NCBI GenBank assembly: GCA_030647205.1
Contig: JAUSJO010000002.1
Span: forward strand, 75,261 to 113,111
Reading direction: 5' to 3'
Source: a bacterium
GTDB lineage: Bacteria; Patescibacteriota; CPR2; UBA1875; JAJYID01
Length of the DNA: 37,851 bases
The notes under the pieces were generated by a model, which saw only the letters and a program-made list of their open reading frames with translations, was not told where the DNA came from and did no database searches. Position 1 is the first letter of the stretch. The number at the start of each line of letters is the position of its first letter. A program made the position numbers and the translations under genes. Positions 1 to 10,619 of the stretch are shown here, in pieces.

Positions 1-7
1 TAAGGAA

Positions 8-475
8 ATGTTAGGTATGCTAATGATGGCATTTTTCATGTGTGCGATGTTCATACCGGCAGGTATAGTTTTTGATAGCTATCCTCTATCCAAAGCGACT
101 GAAGTAAAGGACATGAAAAAGGAAGAATCGCGAACTGCGCTTTTGGAGTTTGATGATCCCAAGCTGAAAGGGGTATATCTTCTCAAGGAGGAGTTTCCCA
201 GGTATACGGAATATCGCTATAAAGATCAAGACGGCGCTCACAGTTTTGTGGTCTATCCTGAAGGGACGGCCAAAAGTATCACCACGGAAGAAGCGGCGTA
301 TGTAGACGGGTGTGGCGAGCAACCGGCACTGATCATTGAAGATGGCTATCGGCATCCAACAGACTGGGGCCCATGGGGTAAGAAAGTAGTTGAGGATGAA
401 TGGGAAAAGATGAATATTGAAGGCAAAAAGACATTATGTGTCCCAGCTGATAAAGTCATGAATGTAACCAACTAG
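8..475 (+). CDS. hypothetical membrane-anchored protein (155 aa)
   Basis: ORF with hydrophobic N-terminus (MLGMLMMAFFMCAMFIPAGIVF); close to the window edge, so the true start is uncertain. Confidence 0.5.
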   Translation: MLGMLMMAFFMCAMFIPAGIVFDSYPLSKATEVKDMKKEESRTALLEFDDPKLKGVYLLKEEFPRYTEYRYKDQDGAHSFVVYPEGTAKSITTEEAAYVDGCGEQPALIIEDGYRHPTDWGPWGKKVVEDEWEKMNIEGKKTLCVPADKVMNVTN

Positions 476-493
476 CCCTAGAAGGGGGTAACT

Positions 494-658
494 ATGAAAA
501 GGTTAGCGAAAACATTGTTCTTGGTAAGTCTCGGTACAGGCCTTGGTGGTGTGGCTGGCTTTGTGGGCGGCACTTTGTTCGCCAATCGCAAGTGGACGGA
601 AATGATGTTCGGTCATATGAAGTGGCTTGAACGAATGGTTGAGATTAGCGGGAAATAA
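494..658 (+). CDS. small membrane protein (54 aa), MKRLAKTLFLVSLGTGLGGVAGFVGGTLFANRKWTEMMFGHMKWLERMVEISGK
   Basis: ATG at 494 preceded by aagggggt RBS, stop taa 656-658; glycine-rich TM segment; not in the ORF track because of its length. Confidence 0.5.
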   Translation: MKRLAKTLFLVSLGTGLGGVAGFVGGTLFANRKWTEMMFGHMKWLERMVEISGK

Positions 659-687
659 TGACGTTCCTCTAAATAGAAGGAGATAGC

Positions 688-1293
688 ATGGGACCCGTGT
701 TTTGGCTTCTCGTTTTTGCAGGGATATTCATTGGGACAGGAAAGTTGATCAAAGGGAGAACAGATAAAGCCTCCTTTATGCTAGGCACAGTTCTTACTCG
801 GATAGGCGCTGTCTTTGGTCTCGGTTTTGGTCTTGGATTCACGATTCTGCTGCTGGGTATATTAGGCGGTGGGGTAGAAAGAGGAGATGATGAAGTTCAA
901 GTTGTTCCAACCCTAACCTCTGAGATTCCTCTGGAGGCAAAAGGAGCAGATCAGCCGGTTCTCATCATAATCCCCATCGACTGTGGTAGTAGAGCCCAAG
1001 ATGAGTGCACTAGCTATTACTATTCGATCAAGGATGGAGGCGAAGAATACTCTGATAACATTAGCCACGAAGAAGTTATTATAAATCCAGTGGCTGAAGG
1101 AGAAAAACCGACCCTAACGGTGGAATATGGCAAAAGAAGGCCTCTCAACTTTTTTTCTTTCGGTATAGAAATATTGCCGAGAAAATCAGAGGGTTGGGAA
1201 GAAGAAGTTACCTATGAGCGTCTAACCTTCAATGTGCCGGAGAGTAAACTGCACGACTTGAGCAAGGCTGACAAGAGGGTTTTTAGTCAATAA
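688..1293 (+). CDS. hypothetical membrane protein (201 aa)
   Basis: ORF with agaaggag RBS and N-terminal hydrophobic segments. Confidence 0.6.
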   Translation: MGPVFWLLVFAGIFIGTGKLIKGRTDKASFMLGTVLTRIGAVFGLGFGLGFTILLLGILGGGVERGDDEVQVVPTLTSEIPLEAKGADQPVLIIIPIDCGSRAQDECTSYYYSIKDGGEEYSDNISHEEVIINPVAEGEKPTLTVEYGKRRPLNFFSFGIEILPRKSEGWEEEVTYERLTFNVPESKLHDLSKADKRVFSQ

Positions 1294-1315
1294 ATCAGCT
1301 AGAAAGGATGACAAA

Positions 1316-1531
1316 GTGAAAAAAGTTATTTTTGGCTTTGGCCTTGGAATAGGATTTGCTTGTCTACTTGCCTATAAGCTTGGTGAGTTTCTTTTTGGCA
1401 GCGGTCTTGAGTCAATCCTTGAGAACATGGAGAGAGGTGTAAAAGCAACCAGGGAGCTACATGAAGAGTTGCAAGATATGACCATTAAGCTGGCTGAAGA
1501 GCGGCAAGGTCTTATCGAAAAAGATGTATAA
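1316..1531 (+). CDS. small membrane protein (71 aa), TM followed by amphipathic helix
   Basis: GTG start; architecture like the 494-658 ORF (N-terminal Gly-rich TM, charged tail). Confidence 0.5.
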   Translation: MKKVIFGFGLGIGFACLLAYKLGEFLFGSGLESILENMERGVKATRELHEELQDMTIKLAEERQGLIEKDV

Positions 1532-1545
1532 TCGTAAAAACAATG

Positions 1546-1573
1546 GCGGGAACCGTAAGGTTCCCGCTTTTTC
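1546..1573 (+). terminator. intrinsic terminator, GCGGGAACC-gtaa-GGTTCCCGC-TTTTT
   Basis: perfect 9-bp stem, 4-nt loop, T-tract; sits before convergent trpS. Confidence 0.85.
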
Positions 1574-1586
1574 TTTTCAAAATTAT

Positions 1587-2768
1587 TTATAAACCGAGGC
1601 CGACTGCTTTTTTGACTCGTTCGAGTGTCGCTTGAGCCCGTGGAGCGACTGCTTCTGCCCCGTCTTTTAGCACTTTTCGTACATAATCTTCGTTTTTGTC
1701 GTATTCGGCGAGCTTTTCTTGAAGAGGTTTTAGAAGTTCAATTACGCAATCAGCGACATCCTTCTTAAATTCGCCGTAGTTAGAATCAGCATATTTTTTC
1801 TCAAGTTCCGGAATCGGAGTTTCGGTAGCGACAGACATGATGTTCAAGAGATTTGAGATGCCGGGCTTTTTTTCTTTGTCGAATTTTATTACATTTTCAG
1901 AATCAGTAGTAGCACGAGCGAATTTTTTATAAATTGTATCGGCATTGTCTCGAAGTAGAACATAGCTGTTTTCACTGTCATCGCTCTTTGCCATTTTCTT
2001 TGTCGGATCAACGAGGCTCATGATTCTTGCCCCTTCTTTCTTTATGATCGGCTCGGGAACTGTGAATACTTTGCCGAATTTGTTGTTTACCCTTTTTGCA
2101 ATGTCGCGGGCTATCTCTACATGCTGTTTTTGGTCATCGCCAACCGGAACTTCATCTGTGTCATAAAGCAAAATGTCAGCCGCCATAAGAACCGGGTAGT
2201 CAAAAAGGCCAACAGTTGCATTGCTTGCAAAATAATTATCAATGGTTGCTTCAATTTCTTGATCAAATTGTTCTTTTTGAATTTCTAACATTACTGACTC
2301 AAACCACTCTTGTGTATTTGTTTTTGCGTCTTTAAGTTCATCTAGTCTTTTTTCTAGATATTTGGTTGTATATCCTTTTTGCTTTTTAAGGATTTTTTTC
2401 ATCTCAGTTCTTACTTTTGTTTGATTGCTCTTCTCTTTAAATTGAGTCATTCTATTCATTTCACCCATGTAGGTAAAGCAGTTCAAAATCCAAGCCAGTT
2501 CAGAGTGTTCCGGTCTGTCTGACTGGACAAAAAGAGTCGATTTTTTTGGATCAATACCTGCAGCTAGGTACATTTTTGCATTTTCGAGAATTCTCTTTTT
2601 TAGAATTTTGGGATCTTGAGGAACTGTGATGGCATGCAGATCAACGATACAAAAGACATTGTCATGCTCGCCCTGTCCCCTGACCCAGTTCACCATAGCT
2701 CCGAGGTAGTTGCCGATGTGCAGATCGCCGCTTGGTTGGATTCCTGAAAATACTCTTTTATTAGCCAT
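1587..2768 (-). CDS. trpS: tryptophanyl-tRNA synthetase with a ~65 aa internal insertion
   Basis: RVFSGIQPSGDLHIGNYLGAMVNWV, GLFDYPVLMAADILLYDTDEVPVGDDQKQHVEIARDIAKR, KKMAKS motif. Confidence 0.95.
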   Translation of the reverse strand: MANKRVFSGIQPSGDLHIGNYLGAMVNWVRGQGEHDNVFCIVDLHAITVPQDPKILKKRILENAKMYLAAGIDPKKSTLFVQSDRPEHSELAWILNCFTYMGEMNRMTQFKEKSNQTKVRTEMKKILKKQKGYTTKYLEKRLDELKDAKTNTQEWFESVMLEIQKEQFDQEIEATIDNYFASNATVGLFDYPVLMAADILLYDTDEVPVGDDQKQHVEIARDIAKRVNNKFGKVFTVPEPIIKKEGARIMSLVDPTKKMAKSDDSENSYVLLRDNADTIYKKFARATTDSENVIKFDKEKKPGISNLLNIMSVATETPIPELEKKYADSNYGEFKKDVADCVIELLKPLQEKLAEYDKNEDYVRKVLKDGAEAVAPRAQATLERVKKAVGLGL

Positions 2769-2793
2769 ATTTCTCCTAAATGATTTTTTATAT

Positions 2794-2808
2794 TATACTT
2801 AAAGTATA
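2794..2808. promoter_or_regulatory. 15-bp palindrome TATACTTAAAGTATA in the divergent trpS/chorismate mutase spacer; possible overlapping divergent -10 boxes
   Basis: exact palindrome; reads TATACT on both strands. Confidence 0.45.
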
Positions 2809-2826
2809 GTAATAATGAAAGTGGAT

Positions 2827-3084
2827 ATGGCGCTTGAAGATATAAGAAAACAGATTGATGAAATAGATAGGGAGCTTTTGGGTCTTGTCTACCGCCGTGT
2901 TGGACTAGCAAAAAGAGCCGGCGAGATAAAGAAGAAAAATGGGGATGAGATCTATGACCCCGTAAGAGAAAAGGAAATTATCGAGAGTAAATCTCAGGAA
3001 GCGGAAGAGTTAGGATTGGATCCTGTGTTTGCGACAGAACTATACAAAACGATTATCGGAGAGTGTCGAAGAGTACAGAAATAA
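2827..3084 (+). CDS. chorismate mutase, AroQ type (ORF may start at 2815)
   Basis: LEDIRKQIDEIDRELLGLVYRRVGLAKRAGEIKKKNGDEIYDPVREKEII...ELYKTIIGECRRVQ is the AroQ helical pattern. Confidence 0.85.
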   Translation: MALEDIRKQIDEIDRELLGLVYRRVGLAKRAGEIKKKNGDEIYDPVREKEIIESKSQEAEELGLDPVFATELYKTIIGECRRVQK

Positions 3085-3097
3085 CTCTTGAAAAATC

Positions 3098-3139
3098 TTG
3101 ACACAAAACGGGTTAGCAGTCTATACTGTAGAGTGCTAG
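3098..3139 (+). promoter_or_regulatory. groESL promoter (TTGACA 3098-3103, TATACT 3122-3127) with overlapping CIRCE operator (TTAGCAGTC-N9-GAGTGCTAG, 3113-3139)
   Basis: near-consensus CIRCE inverted repeat with 9-bp spacer containing the -10 box. Confidence 0.9.
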
Positions 3140-3155
3140 TTTTGAACTTGAAAAC

Positions 3156-3218
3156 TGTCATCCTGAACTTGATTCAGGATCCAGATTATATAGATTCCGG
3201 ATCAAGTCCGGAATGACA
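3156..3218. repeat. REP-like palindromic repeat (TGTCATCCTGAACTTGATTCAGGATCC...ATTCCGGATCAAGTCCGGAATGACA) in the groES 5' UTR
   Basis: two hairpins enclosed by terminal TGTCAT/ATGACA inverted repeats. Confidence 0.85.
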
Positions 3219-3245
3219 AATAGTATTAATAAAAAAGGAGATGAG

Positions 3246-3509
3246 ATGGCAAAGTTAAAACCACTAGGTTATAAGGTTGTTGTAGAGCGAACCCAGGCAG
3301 TTGAGAAAACGGCCGGGGGCATTGTGATTCCTGATACTGCGAAAGAGAAGCCGGAACAAGGCAAAGTTGTGGCTGTCGGCAAAGATGTAGAAGAGATAAA
3401 AGTGGGTGATGTAATAGTTTTTGGAAACTTTGCAGCGACAGAGATTAAAGTCGATGGCAAAGAATATTTAGTTGTAAGGCAAAAAGAAGTACTGGCTATT
3501 ATTAGCTAG
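3246..3509 (+). CDS. groES: co-chaperonin GroES
   Basis: MAKLKPLGYKVVVERTQAVEKTAGGIVIPDTAKEKPEQGKVVAVG; ATG at 3246 has RBS aaaaaaggag (the track start at 3213 lies in the repeat). Confidence 0.97.
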   Translation: MAKLKPLGYKVVVERTQAVEKTAGGIVIPDTAKEKPEQGKVVAVGKDVEEIKVGDVIVFGNFAATEIKVDGKEYLVVRQKEVLAIIS

Positions 3510-5150
<1,641 letters not shown>

Positions 5151-5183
5151 TTCAAAGCTACTAATTCACCATTCGAAAAAATA

Positions 5184-5217
5184 AAAAACTCACTCTTAAA
5201 AATAGGGTGAGTTTTTA
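5184..5217 (+). terminator. intrinsic terminator after groEL
   Basis: AAAAACTCAC ... GTGAGTTTTT. Confidence 0.75.
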
Positions 5218-5263
5218 TAGAAGAGTATTTATGGTAAGATATTTCTGATTAAAGGAGTAAGAA

Positions 5264-6436
5264 ATGATAAAGTTTGATTTCAATGGTTTAGAGCCGAAGA
5301 GTGATGAAGTAGAAGTTTTTAATGATGCTGATTTCGATTTTACGAAGATTCAGCCGGACATGGATAGGATGCTTGAAGTTGCCGGCAAACATGGCGACGT
5401 AAAAAACCTTATTATTTTGGCTCGGGGAGGCTCAGTAAGCACTTTCCGCGCTTTCTGGCACGGATATGGTAAATATATTTCCGATAAAAAAGTTTATTTC
5501 GTAGATACGGTCGATCCGGACTATATTTTTTATGTTAAAGACAAATGCAAACCTCAAGATTCGCTAGTTATTTCCATTTCCAAGTCAGGAACAACAGTGG
5601 ACGTAATAGAAAATGTGCTTAATTTTGATGGCTTTACTCAAGTTATTATTACAACTGACAGCGATAATCCTCTAAATGCTATCGCCAAAGAAAAAGGATA
5701 TGACACTCTTTCCCATCAGGAAGTCGGCGGAAGATTCTCCGGGTTGACCGAAGTGTCGCTCTTCCCTTCTGTTCTTTGCGGACTTGATATTTCGGAAATA
5801 AGAAAAGGCGGAGCTCAAGGGTATGTTGACTTTGCAAAGGATACAAATGATGCCAAAAATCTGGCGCTTATTATTAGAGAATTGTCCGAAAAGAAATATG
5901 ATCAAATATTCTGGCCGATCTACTCCAGAAAGCTTGTTGCTTTTTCAGGGTTGATCGCGCAACTCATTAACGAAACAGTAGCTAAAGAGGGAAAAGGAAT
6001 TTCTACGGTGATTGCTGAAGGGCCGGAGAGTCAGCACTTTCTAAACCAAAGATTTTTTGGCGGTCCGAAAAATATGATCGGTATTTTTACAACAGTGGCC
6101 GGATTTGACGAAGAAGAGACTGTAGCCGTCCCTGAAAACTTGAAAAGTGTGAAGTTGCGAGACGGAAATGTTGGAAATTTAGATGGGATGAAACTCTCTG
6201 ACAGTATGAGATTTGAGCTTCAAGGGACTTATGAAGAAGCTAAAAACTCAAAAATTCCCTCACTAAAAATGGAAATCGATAAAGTTGATGAGTTTAATCT
6301 CGGATACTTTACAGCATACTTACATGTTTTTGCCATATATCTCGCCCGGGCGTTTGAAGTTAACCCTTTTGATCAGCCGGAAGTGGAAGGTTCGAAGAAA
6401 ATTAGTTTCGAAGCGAGAAAGAACTATAAAAAATAG
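5264..6436 (+). CDS. pgi: glucose-6-phosphate isomerase family protein
   Basis: DSLVISISKSGTTVDVIENVL, GGRFSGLTEVSLFP, AEGPESQHFLNQRFFGGPKN motifs. Confidence 0.85.
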   Translation: MIKFDFNGLEPKSDEVEVFNDADFDFTKIQPDMDRMLEVAGKHGDVKNLIILARGGSVSTFRAFWHGYGKYISDKKVYFVDTVDPDYIFYVKDKCKPQDSLVISISKSGTTVDVIENVLNFDGFTQVIITTDSDNPLNAIAKEKGYDTLSHQEVGGRFSGLTEVSLFPSVLCGLDISEIRKGGAQGYVDFAKDTNDAKNLALIIRELSEKKYDQIFWPIYSRKLVAFSGLIAQLINETVAKEGKGISTVIAEGPESQHFLNQRFFGGPKNMIGIFTTVAGFDEEETVAVPENLKSVKLRDGNVGNLDGMKLSDSMRFELQGTYEEAKNSKIPSLKMEIDKVDEFNLGYFTAYLHVFAIYLARAFEVNPFDQPEVEGSKKISFEARKNYKK

Positions 6437-6513
6437 CCTTATTCTGCTATAATCACGAAACTAAGCGGAGATTTTATTTTTAATATCTTTCAACTTTTTA
6501 GCGGTAAAGATCA

Positions 6514-6680
6514 TTTTTCTACTTTTTTAGAAAAAGTAGAGCAAAAATCGCGACTAGACGGCTTCTTAAAGTGTCGTTCAAACCTCACTTCAAATTTGAA
6601 GAAGGACAACAAGCCGATTCCGGAAGCTCTTTTCCAAAAGTTCGTCTCGGTTTTCACTCGCTTTTTGAACAGATAGTCGC
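6514..6680. repeat. dispersed repeat family A: TTTTTCTACTTTTTTAGAAAAAGTAGAGCAAAAATCGCGACT ... GATAGTCGC
   Basis: same 5' palindromic motif and GATAGTCGC end recur at 28636-28801. Confidence 0.7.
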
Positions 6681-6724
6681 AAAACCATTTATTTATAAAT
6701 CAAATGTAAACATGAGAACTTATT

Positions 6725-8497
6725 ATGTCTAATGAAATTGAAGAAATAAAAGATAAGCTGGATATCGTCGACTATGTCGGCAAGGTAGTCCAGCTTAAAA
6801 AAACAGGCCAGAACTACAAAGGTTTATGCCCTTTTCACAGTGAGAAAACACCATCTTTTATAGTCAGCCAGGACAAACAGATATTTCATTGCTTTGGTTG
6901 CAACGAAGGCGGTGACATTTTTGCATGGGTTATGAAAACTGATGGGATGGAGTTTTCAGAAGCACTGAAAAAACTCGCTGCTGATGCCGGGGTGACATTA
7001 ACCAGAGAACATAATCCCGAAAGAAGCGATGCGCGGGAGAAACTTTTTGATATCAATGAGGAAGCTTGCGCATTTTTTGAGGGTAATTTGAAGAGCGATA
7101 CCGGGAAAACGGCGGCTGACTATTTCAAAAAAAGAAAACTAACCGACAAGACGATTAAAGAATTCAGGCTTGGATACGCGCCGGGGATGAACGCGCTAAT
7201 CAAAAAAATGACTGCTGAAGGATATGACAAAAAAGACATGGTAAGCGCCGGCGTGGCAAAGGAAAAAGAAGGCAAGCTAGTTGACCAGTTTCGGGCTCGT
7301 GTAACTTTTCCGATAATAAATACCGGTGGTAGACCGGTTGGTTTCTCGGCAAGGGTTTTGGGCGATGGAATACCGAAATATTTAAATACTCCGTCGACTG
7401 ATATTTATGACAAGTCAGGAATTTTATACGGGATTTATCAGGCAAAAGAGGCGATGCGCAAGCAAAATCATACAATTGTTGTCGAAGGAAATATGGATGT
7501 TATCGCTTCTCATCAGGCCGGCGTGAAAAACGTAGTCGCTTCAAGCGGAACGGCGCTGACAGAAAGGCAGCTCGATATTTTGAAGAAATTTAGCCCGAAT
7601 ATAAAGCTGGCTTTTGATATCGACCCTGCCGGTGACATGGCAACCCGGCGGGCGATCGAAATGGCATTTGCCAAAGGGATCAACCTTAAAATTATCGAGA
7701 TACCTGAAGGTAAGGATGCGGCGGATGTGGTTGCTAAAGATCCAAAGATTTGGATTGATGCCGTAAAGGAAGCGACCTATGTGATGGACTATTTATTTGA
7801 AAAGCTATTTACGGGCGACATAGAAAAAGATATTTTGAAAAAGAAAAAAGTAACTAGAGAGTTTATTTCCTTCATAGCAAAGCTTGAAGATATGATAGAA
7901 AGAGACCATTACATCAAAAAACTGGCTGAAAAAATAAATGTTGGCGAGGACGCAATAAGAAAGACACTTGACCGAACTTCGCCGAAAGCCTCACTCGACA
8001 AGTCAAAAGAAGCAAAATCGGATATTCAAAATGAGCCCATTAAAGTAGTCGTGGGGATGAGAGGGCAGATTGAGGAGAGGGTTTTGGGGATTGGTCTTGG
8101 AGTAGAAAAGTGCCATGGTTTTCTCTTTGAGAGCCTGGAACCGGAAGACTTCAACACTGATACAATGAATATGCTTTACAAAAAGGCGAAAAATCACTAT
8201 AATGCAAACAAAGTTTTTGATCTGAAAGAGTTTAACAAGCTTCTTAAACAGGAGGAAGCTAAAAGTTTCAATGTTTTGCTTGTAAAAAATGAGCTCGAGA
8301 CGGAAAATCTCAACGAAGAAGAGGTACAGGAGGAGATTTTCTATCTGGCTAAAAAAATTAAACAGCTAAACGTTGCAGACGAAAAGGCGGCCTTAAGTAG
8401 GGAAATTAAAGAAGCTGAAAAAAGAAAGGACGATAAATGCGCAAAGGATCTGATAAAAAAGATGCAGGAACTTCTAAAAAAGGAACAAAGTCTGTAG
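6725..8497 (+). CDS. dnaG: DNA primase DnaG
   Basis: CHC2-type zinc finger ([11 protein letters not shown]...[11 protein letters not shown]), TOPRIM ([31 protein letters not shown]). Confidence 0.97.
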   Translation: MSNEIEEIKDKLDIVDYVGKVVQLKKTGQNYKGLCPFHSEKTPSFIVSQDKQIFHCFGCNEGGDIFAWVMKTDGMEFSEALKKLAADAGVTLTREHNPERSDAREKLFDINEEACAFFEGNLKSDTGKTAADYFKKRKLTDKTIKEFRLGYAPGMNALIKKMTAEGYDKKDMVSAGVAKEKEGKLVDQFRARVTFPIINTGGRPVGFSARVLGDGIPKYLNTPSTDIYDKSGILYGIYQAKEAMRKQNHTIVVEGNMDVIASHQAGVKNVVASSGTALTERQLDILKKFSPNIKLAFDIDPAGDMATRRAIEMAFAKGINLKIIEIPEGKDAADVVAKDPKIWIDAVKEATYVMDYLFEKLFTGDIEKDILKKKKVTREFISFIAKLEDMIERDHYIKKLAEKINVGEDAIRKTLDRTSPKASLDKSKEAKSDIQNEPIKVVVGMRGQIEERVLGIGLGVEKCHGFLFESLEPEDFNTDTMNMLYKKAKNHYNANKVFDLKEFNKLLKQEEAKSFNVLLVKNELETENLNEEEVQEEIFYLAKKIKQLNVADEKAALSREIKEAEKRKDDKCAKDLIKKMQELLKKEQSL

Positions 8498-9825
8498 CTC
8501 AAGATGTGAAGAAAAAGACCACGAAAAAAGCTATTTTGAAAAAAGTGGTAAAGAAAGTCGTGCCAAAAAAAGCGGCTAAAAAAGTAGTTGCTCCCAAAAA
8601 GACTGTAAAAAAAGTTGTAACGAAAAAAGACGTGAAGAAAGTGGTGCCGAAGAAGGTTGTTAAAAAAGCCGTGAAGGAAGTAAAGAAAGCTCCAAAAAAG
8701 GCAGAGGTTAAAAAAGCTGCGCCAAAAAAGACAGCTGCCGGCAAACCTTCTGATAAATCACCGGAAAAGAAAGAGAAGGAGCTTATTGCGAAAGGCAAGT
8801 CTCAGGGTTTTGTAACCCAAGACGAGATTATGGCAATATTCCCTGATGTTGAGGAAAGCGTAGAACAGCTTGACGAGATTTATGCTACTTTGAGCGAACA
8901 AAACATAGACGTTATCGACAGCCGGGAAAAGATGATATGGGGCGACGATAAGACTGATGTGGCAGATGAGAAGGATCTTGCTGCCGGAGTAAGCGACTTT
9001 GCCGATGACTCTGTCAGAATGTATTTGAGAGAAATCGGAAGAATTCCGCTTTTGACCCGTGAGGAAGAAGTATCACTTGCAAAGAGAGTTGTAGAAGGTG
9101 ACTTATCTGCCAAAAAAGCTCTAACAAAAGCAAACTTGAGGCTTGTGGTCTCTATCGCCAAAAAATTTATGGGACGCGGGCTTGATCTCCTGGACTTGAT
9201 AGAAGAGGGAAATACCGGGCTGATGCGCGCGGTTGAAAAGTTTGATTATACAAAAGGATTTAAGTTTTCAACCTATGCGACTTGGTGGATTAGACAGGCT
9301 ATAACTAGAGCGATTGCAGACCAAGCCAGAACTATCCGAATACCGGTACACATGGTTGAAACAATCAATAAATTACTCAGAACAAAGCGAAGATTGCTTC
9401 AAGATTTGGGCCGTGAACCTTTGCCTGAAGAGTTGGCGACAGAGATGGAAATGGATGTGGCGAAGATTAATCATATTCTAAAAATTTCCCAAGATACAGT
9501 ATCAATTGACGCCCAGATTGGTGAGGAAGAAGACTCTCGTCTTGCTGATTTCATTGAGGACCAAGAAGCGGTGACCCCCGCAGAAGCGGCAACATCAGAA
9601 TTACTCAAAGAAAACATCAAAAATGTTCTCGAATTCTTAACTCCGCGCGAGCAAAAAATTTTGAGGATGAGATTCGGCCTAGACGATGGCCACGGACATA
9701 CACTAGAAGAAACAGGTCAGGAGTTTGGCGTAACCCGTGAGAGAATCCGTCAGATTGAAGCCAAAGCTCTGATGAAACTCAGAAAACATCGAGAGAGCAA
9801 AAAGCTGCAAGATTACCTTCGATAA
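8437..9825 (+). CDS. rpoD: primary sigma factor RpoD with a long Lys/Val/Ala-rich N-terminal extension
   Basis: [60 protein letters not shown] and region 4 [29 protein letters not shown] aaagga; overlaps the dnaG 3' end by 61 bp. Confidence 0.96.
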   Translation: MRKGSDKKDAGTSKKGTKSVAQDVKKKTTKKAILKKVVKKVVPKKAAKKVVAPKKTVKKVVTKKDVKKVVPKKVVKKAVKEVKKAPKKAEVKKAAPKKTAAGKPSDKSPEKKEKELIAKGKSQGFVTQDEIMAIFPDVEESVEQLDEIYATLSEQNIDVIDSREKMIWGDDKTDVADEKDLAAGVSDFADDSVRMYLREIGRIPLLTREEEVSLAKRVVEGDLSAKKALTKANLRLVVSIAKKFMGRGLDLLDLIEEGNTGLMRAVEKFDYTKGFKFSTYATWWIRQAITRAIADQARTIRIPVHMVETINKLLRTKRRLLQDLGREPLPEELATEMEMDVAKINHILKISQDTVSIDAQIGEEEDSRLADFIEDQEAVTPAEAATSELLKENIKNVLEFLTPREQKILRMRFGLDDGHGHTLEETGQEFGVTRERIRQIEAKALMKLRKHRESKKLQDYLR

Positions 9826-9856
9826 TTTTTCGCCTCTGATTAAGTAAAAATTAAAA

Positions 9857-9888
9857 CAAACCTTAGTTTTTCTAGGGTTTGTTTTTTA
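9857..9888 (+). terminator. intrinsic terminator after rpoD
   Basis: ACAAACCTTAG-ttttt-CTAGGGTTTGTTTTTT. Confidence 0.8.
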
Positions 9889-9917
9889 GCTGCATTGTTC
9901 AAGAATGATATTTATGC

Positions 9918-9990
9918 TATAATTTAGTCAGTTCATAGACAATTAAAAGAGGGCAACCGTGCCCTCTTTTTGTAACTTGAAAGGGTGATA
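9918..9990 (+). promoter_or_regulatory. -10 TATAAT (9918-9923) and hairpin leader AAAAGAGGGC-aaccgt-GCCCTCTTTT-TGTAACTTGAAA upstream of the ACP operon
   Basis: perfect 10-bp hairpin; homologous leader at 12574-12630. Confidence 0.75.
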
Positions 9991-9994
9991 AACA

Positions 9995-10234
9995 TTGGAT
10001 AGGGATGAAATCTTCGGAAAGATAAAGGAGTCCGTTGTTAACCAGCTTGGAGTTGATGAAGCGGAGGTTACTGAAGAGTCTTCTTTTACAGATGATTTGG
10101 ATGCTGACTCTCTGGACCGAGTCGAACTAATCATGGAAATGGAGGACAACTTCGGCATAAAGATTCCCGATGAAGATGCAAAGGATCTGGCTACCGTTGC
10201 TGATGCGATTGAATATGTTCTCAAACATACGTAA
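9995..10234 (+). CDS. acpP: acyl carrier protein (TTG start)
   Basis: DDLDADSLDRVELIMEMEDNFGIKIPDEDA: phosphopantetheine-site DSL motif. Confidence 0.92.
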   Translation: MDRDEIFGKIKESVVNQLGVDEAEVTEESSFTDDLDADSLDRVELIMEMEDNFGIKIPDEDAKDLATVADAIEYVLKHT

Positions 10235-10275
10235 TCACAAGTACAAATCGGTTTAAAAACTCTCAAGGAGACGGA

Positions 10276-10596
10276 ATGAGCAATACCTCAGCTTCAGTCA
10301 CGGAAGATGCAACACCGGATATCGAGGAGATTGATCACGAACGGGTGAGACAGGAACTTTTATCCATGGGCCACTACCACGATCCGGGTGATATGGTGTG
10401 TCCTTCAACCGGCAAGATAGCACCGGAAGCTGCTATCTTTGTCATTAAAGAAAGACCGACACACAGACTGGGAGAAGAAGACCTTTGCAACGCTTGCTAT
10501 GGATGCATAACAGACGAACAGGCAATCGATAATGAGCGCTGGACCTTGGGGGAAATTCTAAAGTGGCGGGAAAGTGGTGAGAAGCCAAGCCGGTAG
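10276..10596 (+). CDS. hypothetical small protein with CxxCxxC (CNACYGC) motif
   Basis: ORF with aaggag RBS in the ACP operon. Confidence 0.6.
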   Translation: MSNTSASVTEDATPDIEEIDHERVRQELLSMGHYHDPGDMVCPSTGKIAPEAAIFVIKERPTHRLGEEDLCNACYGCITDEQAIDNERWTLGEILKWRESGEKPSR

Positions 10597-10619
10597 GAGG
10601 GGCAGGAAGGCGGATAATC

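Noticed and set aside
3213-3245. Extended groES start at 3213 (MTNSINKKGDE)
   Set aside because: The ATG lies in the REP-like repeat with no RBS; ATG 3246 has a strong RBS and gives the canonical N-terminus.
8499-8798. Minus-strand [21 protein letters not shown]...FFGTTFFT
   Set aside because: Antisense artefact of the Lys-rich AAA/AAG codons in the rpoD tail.
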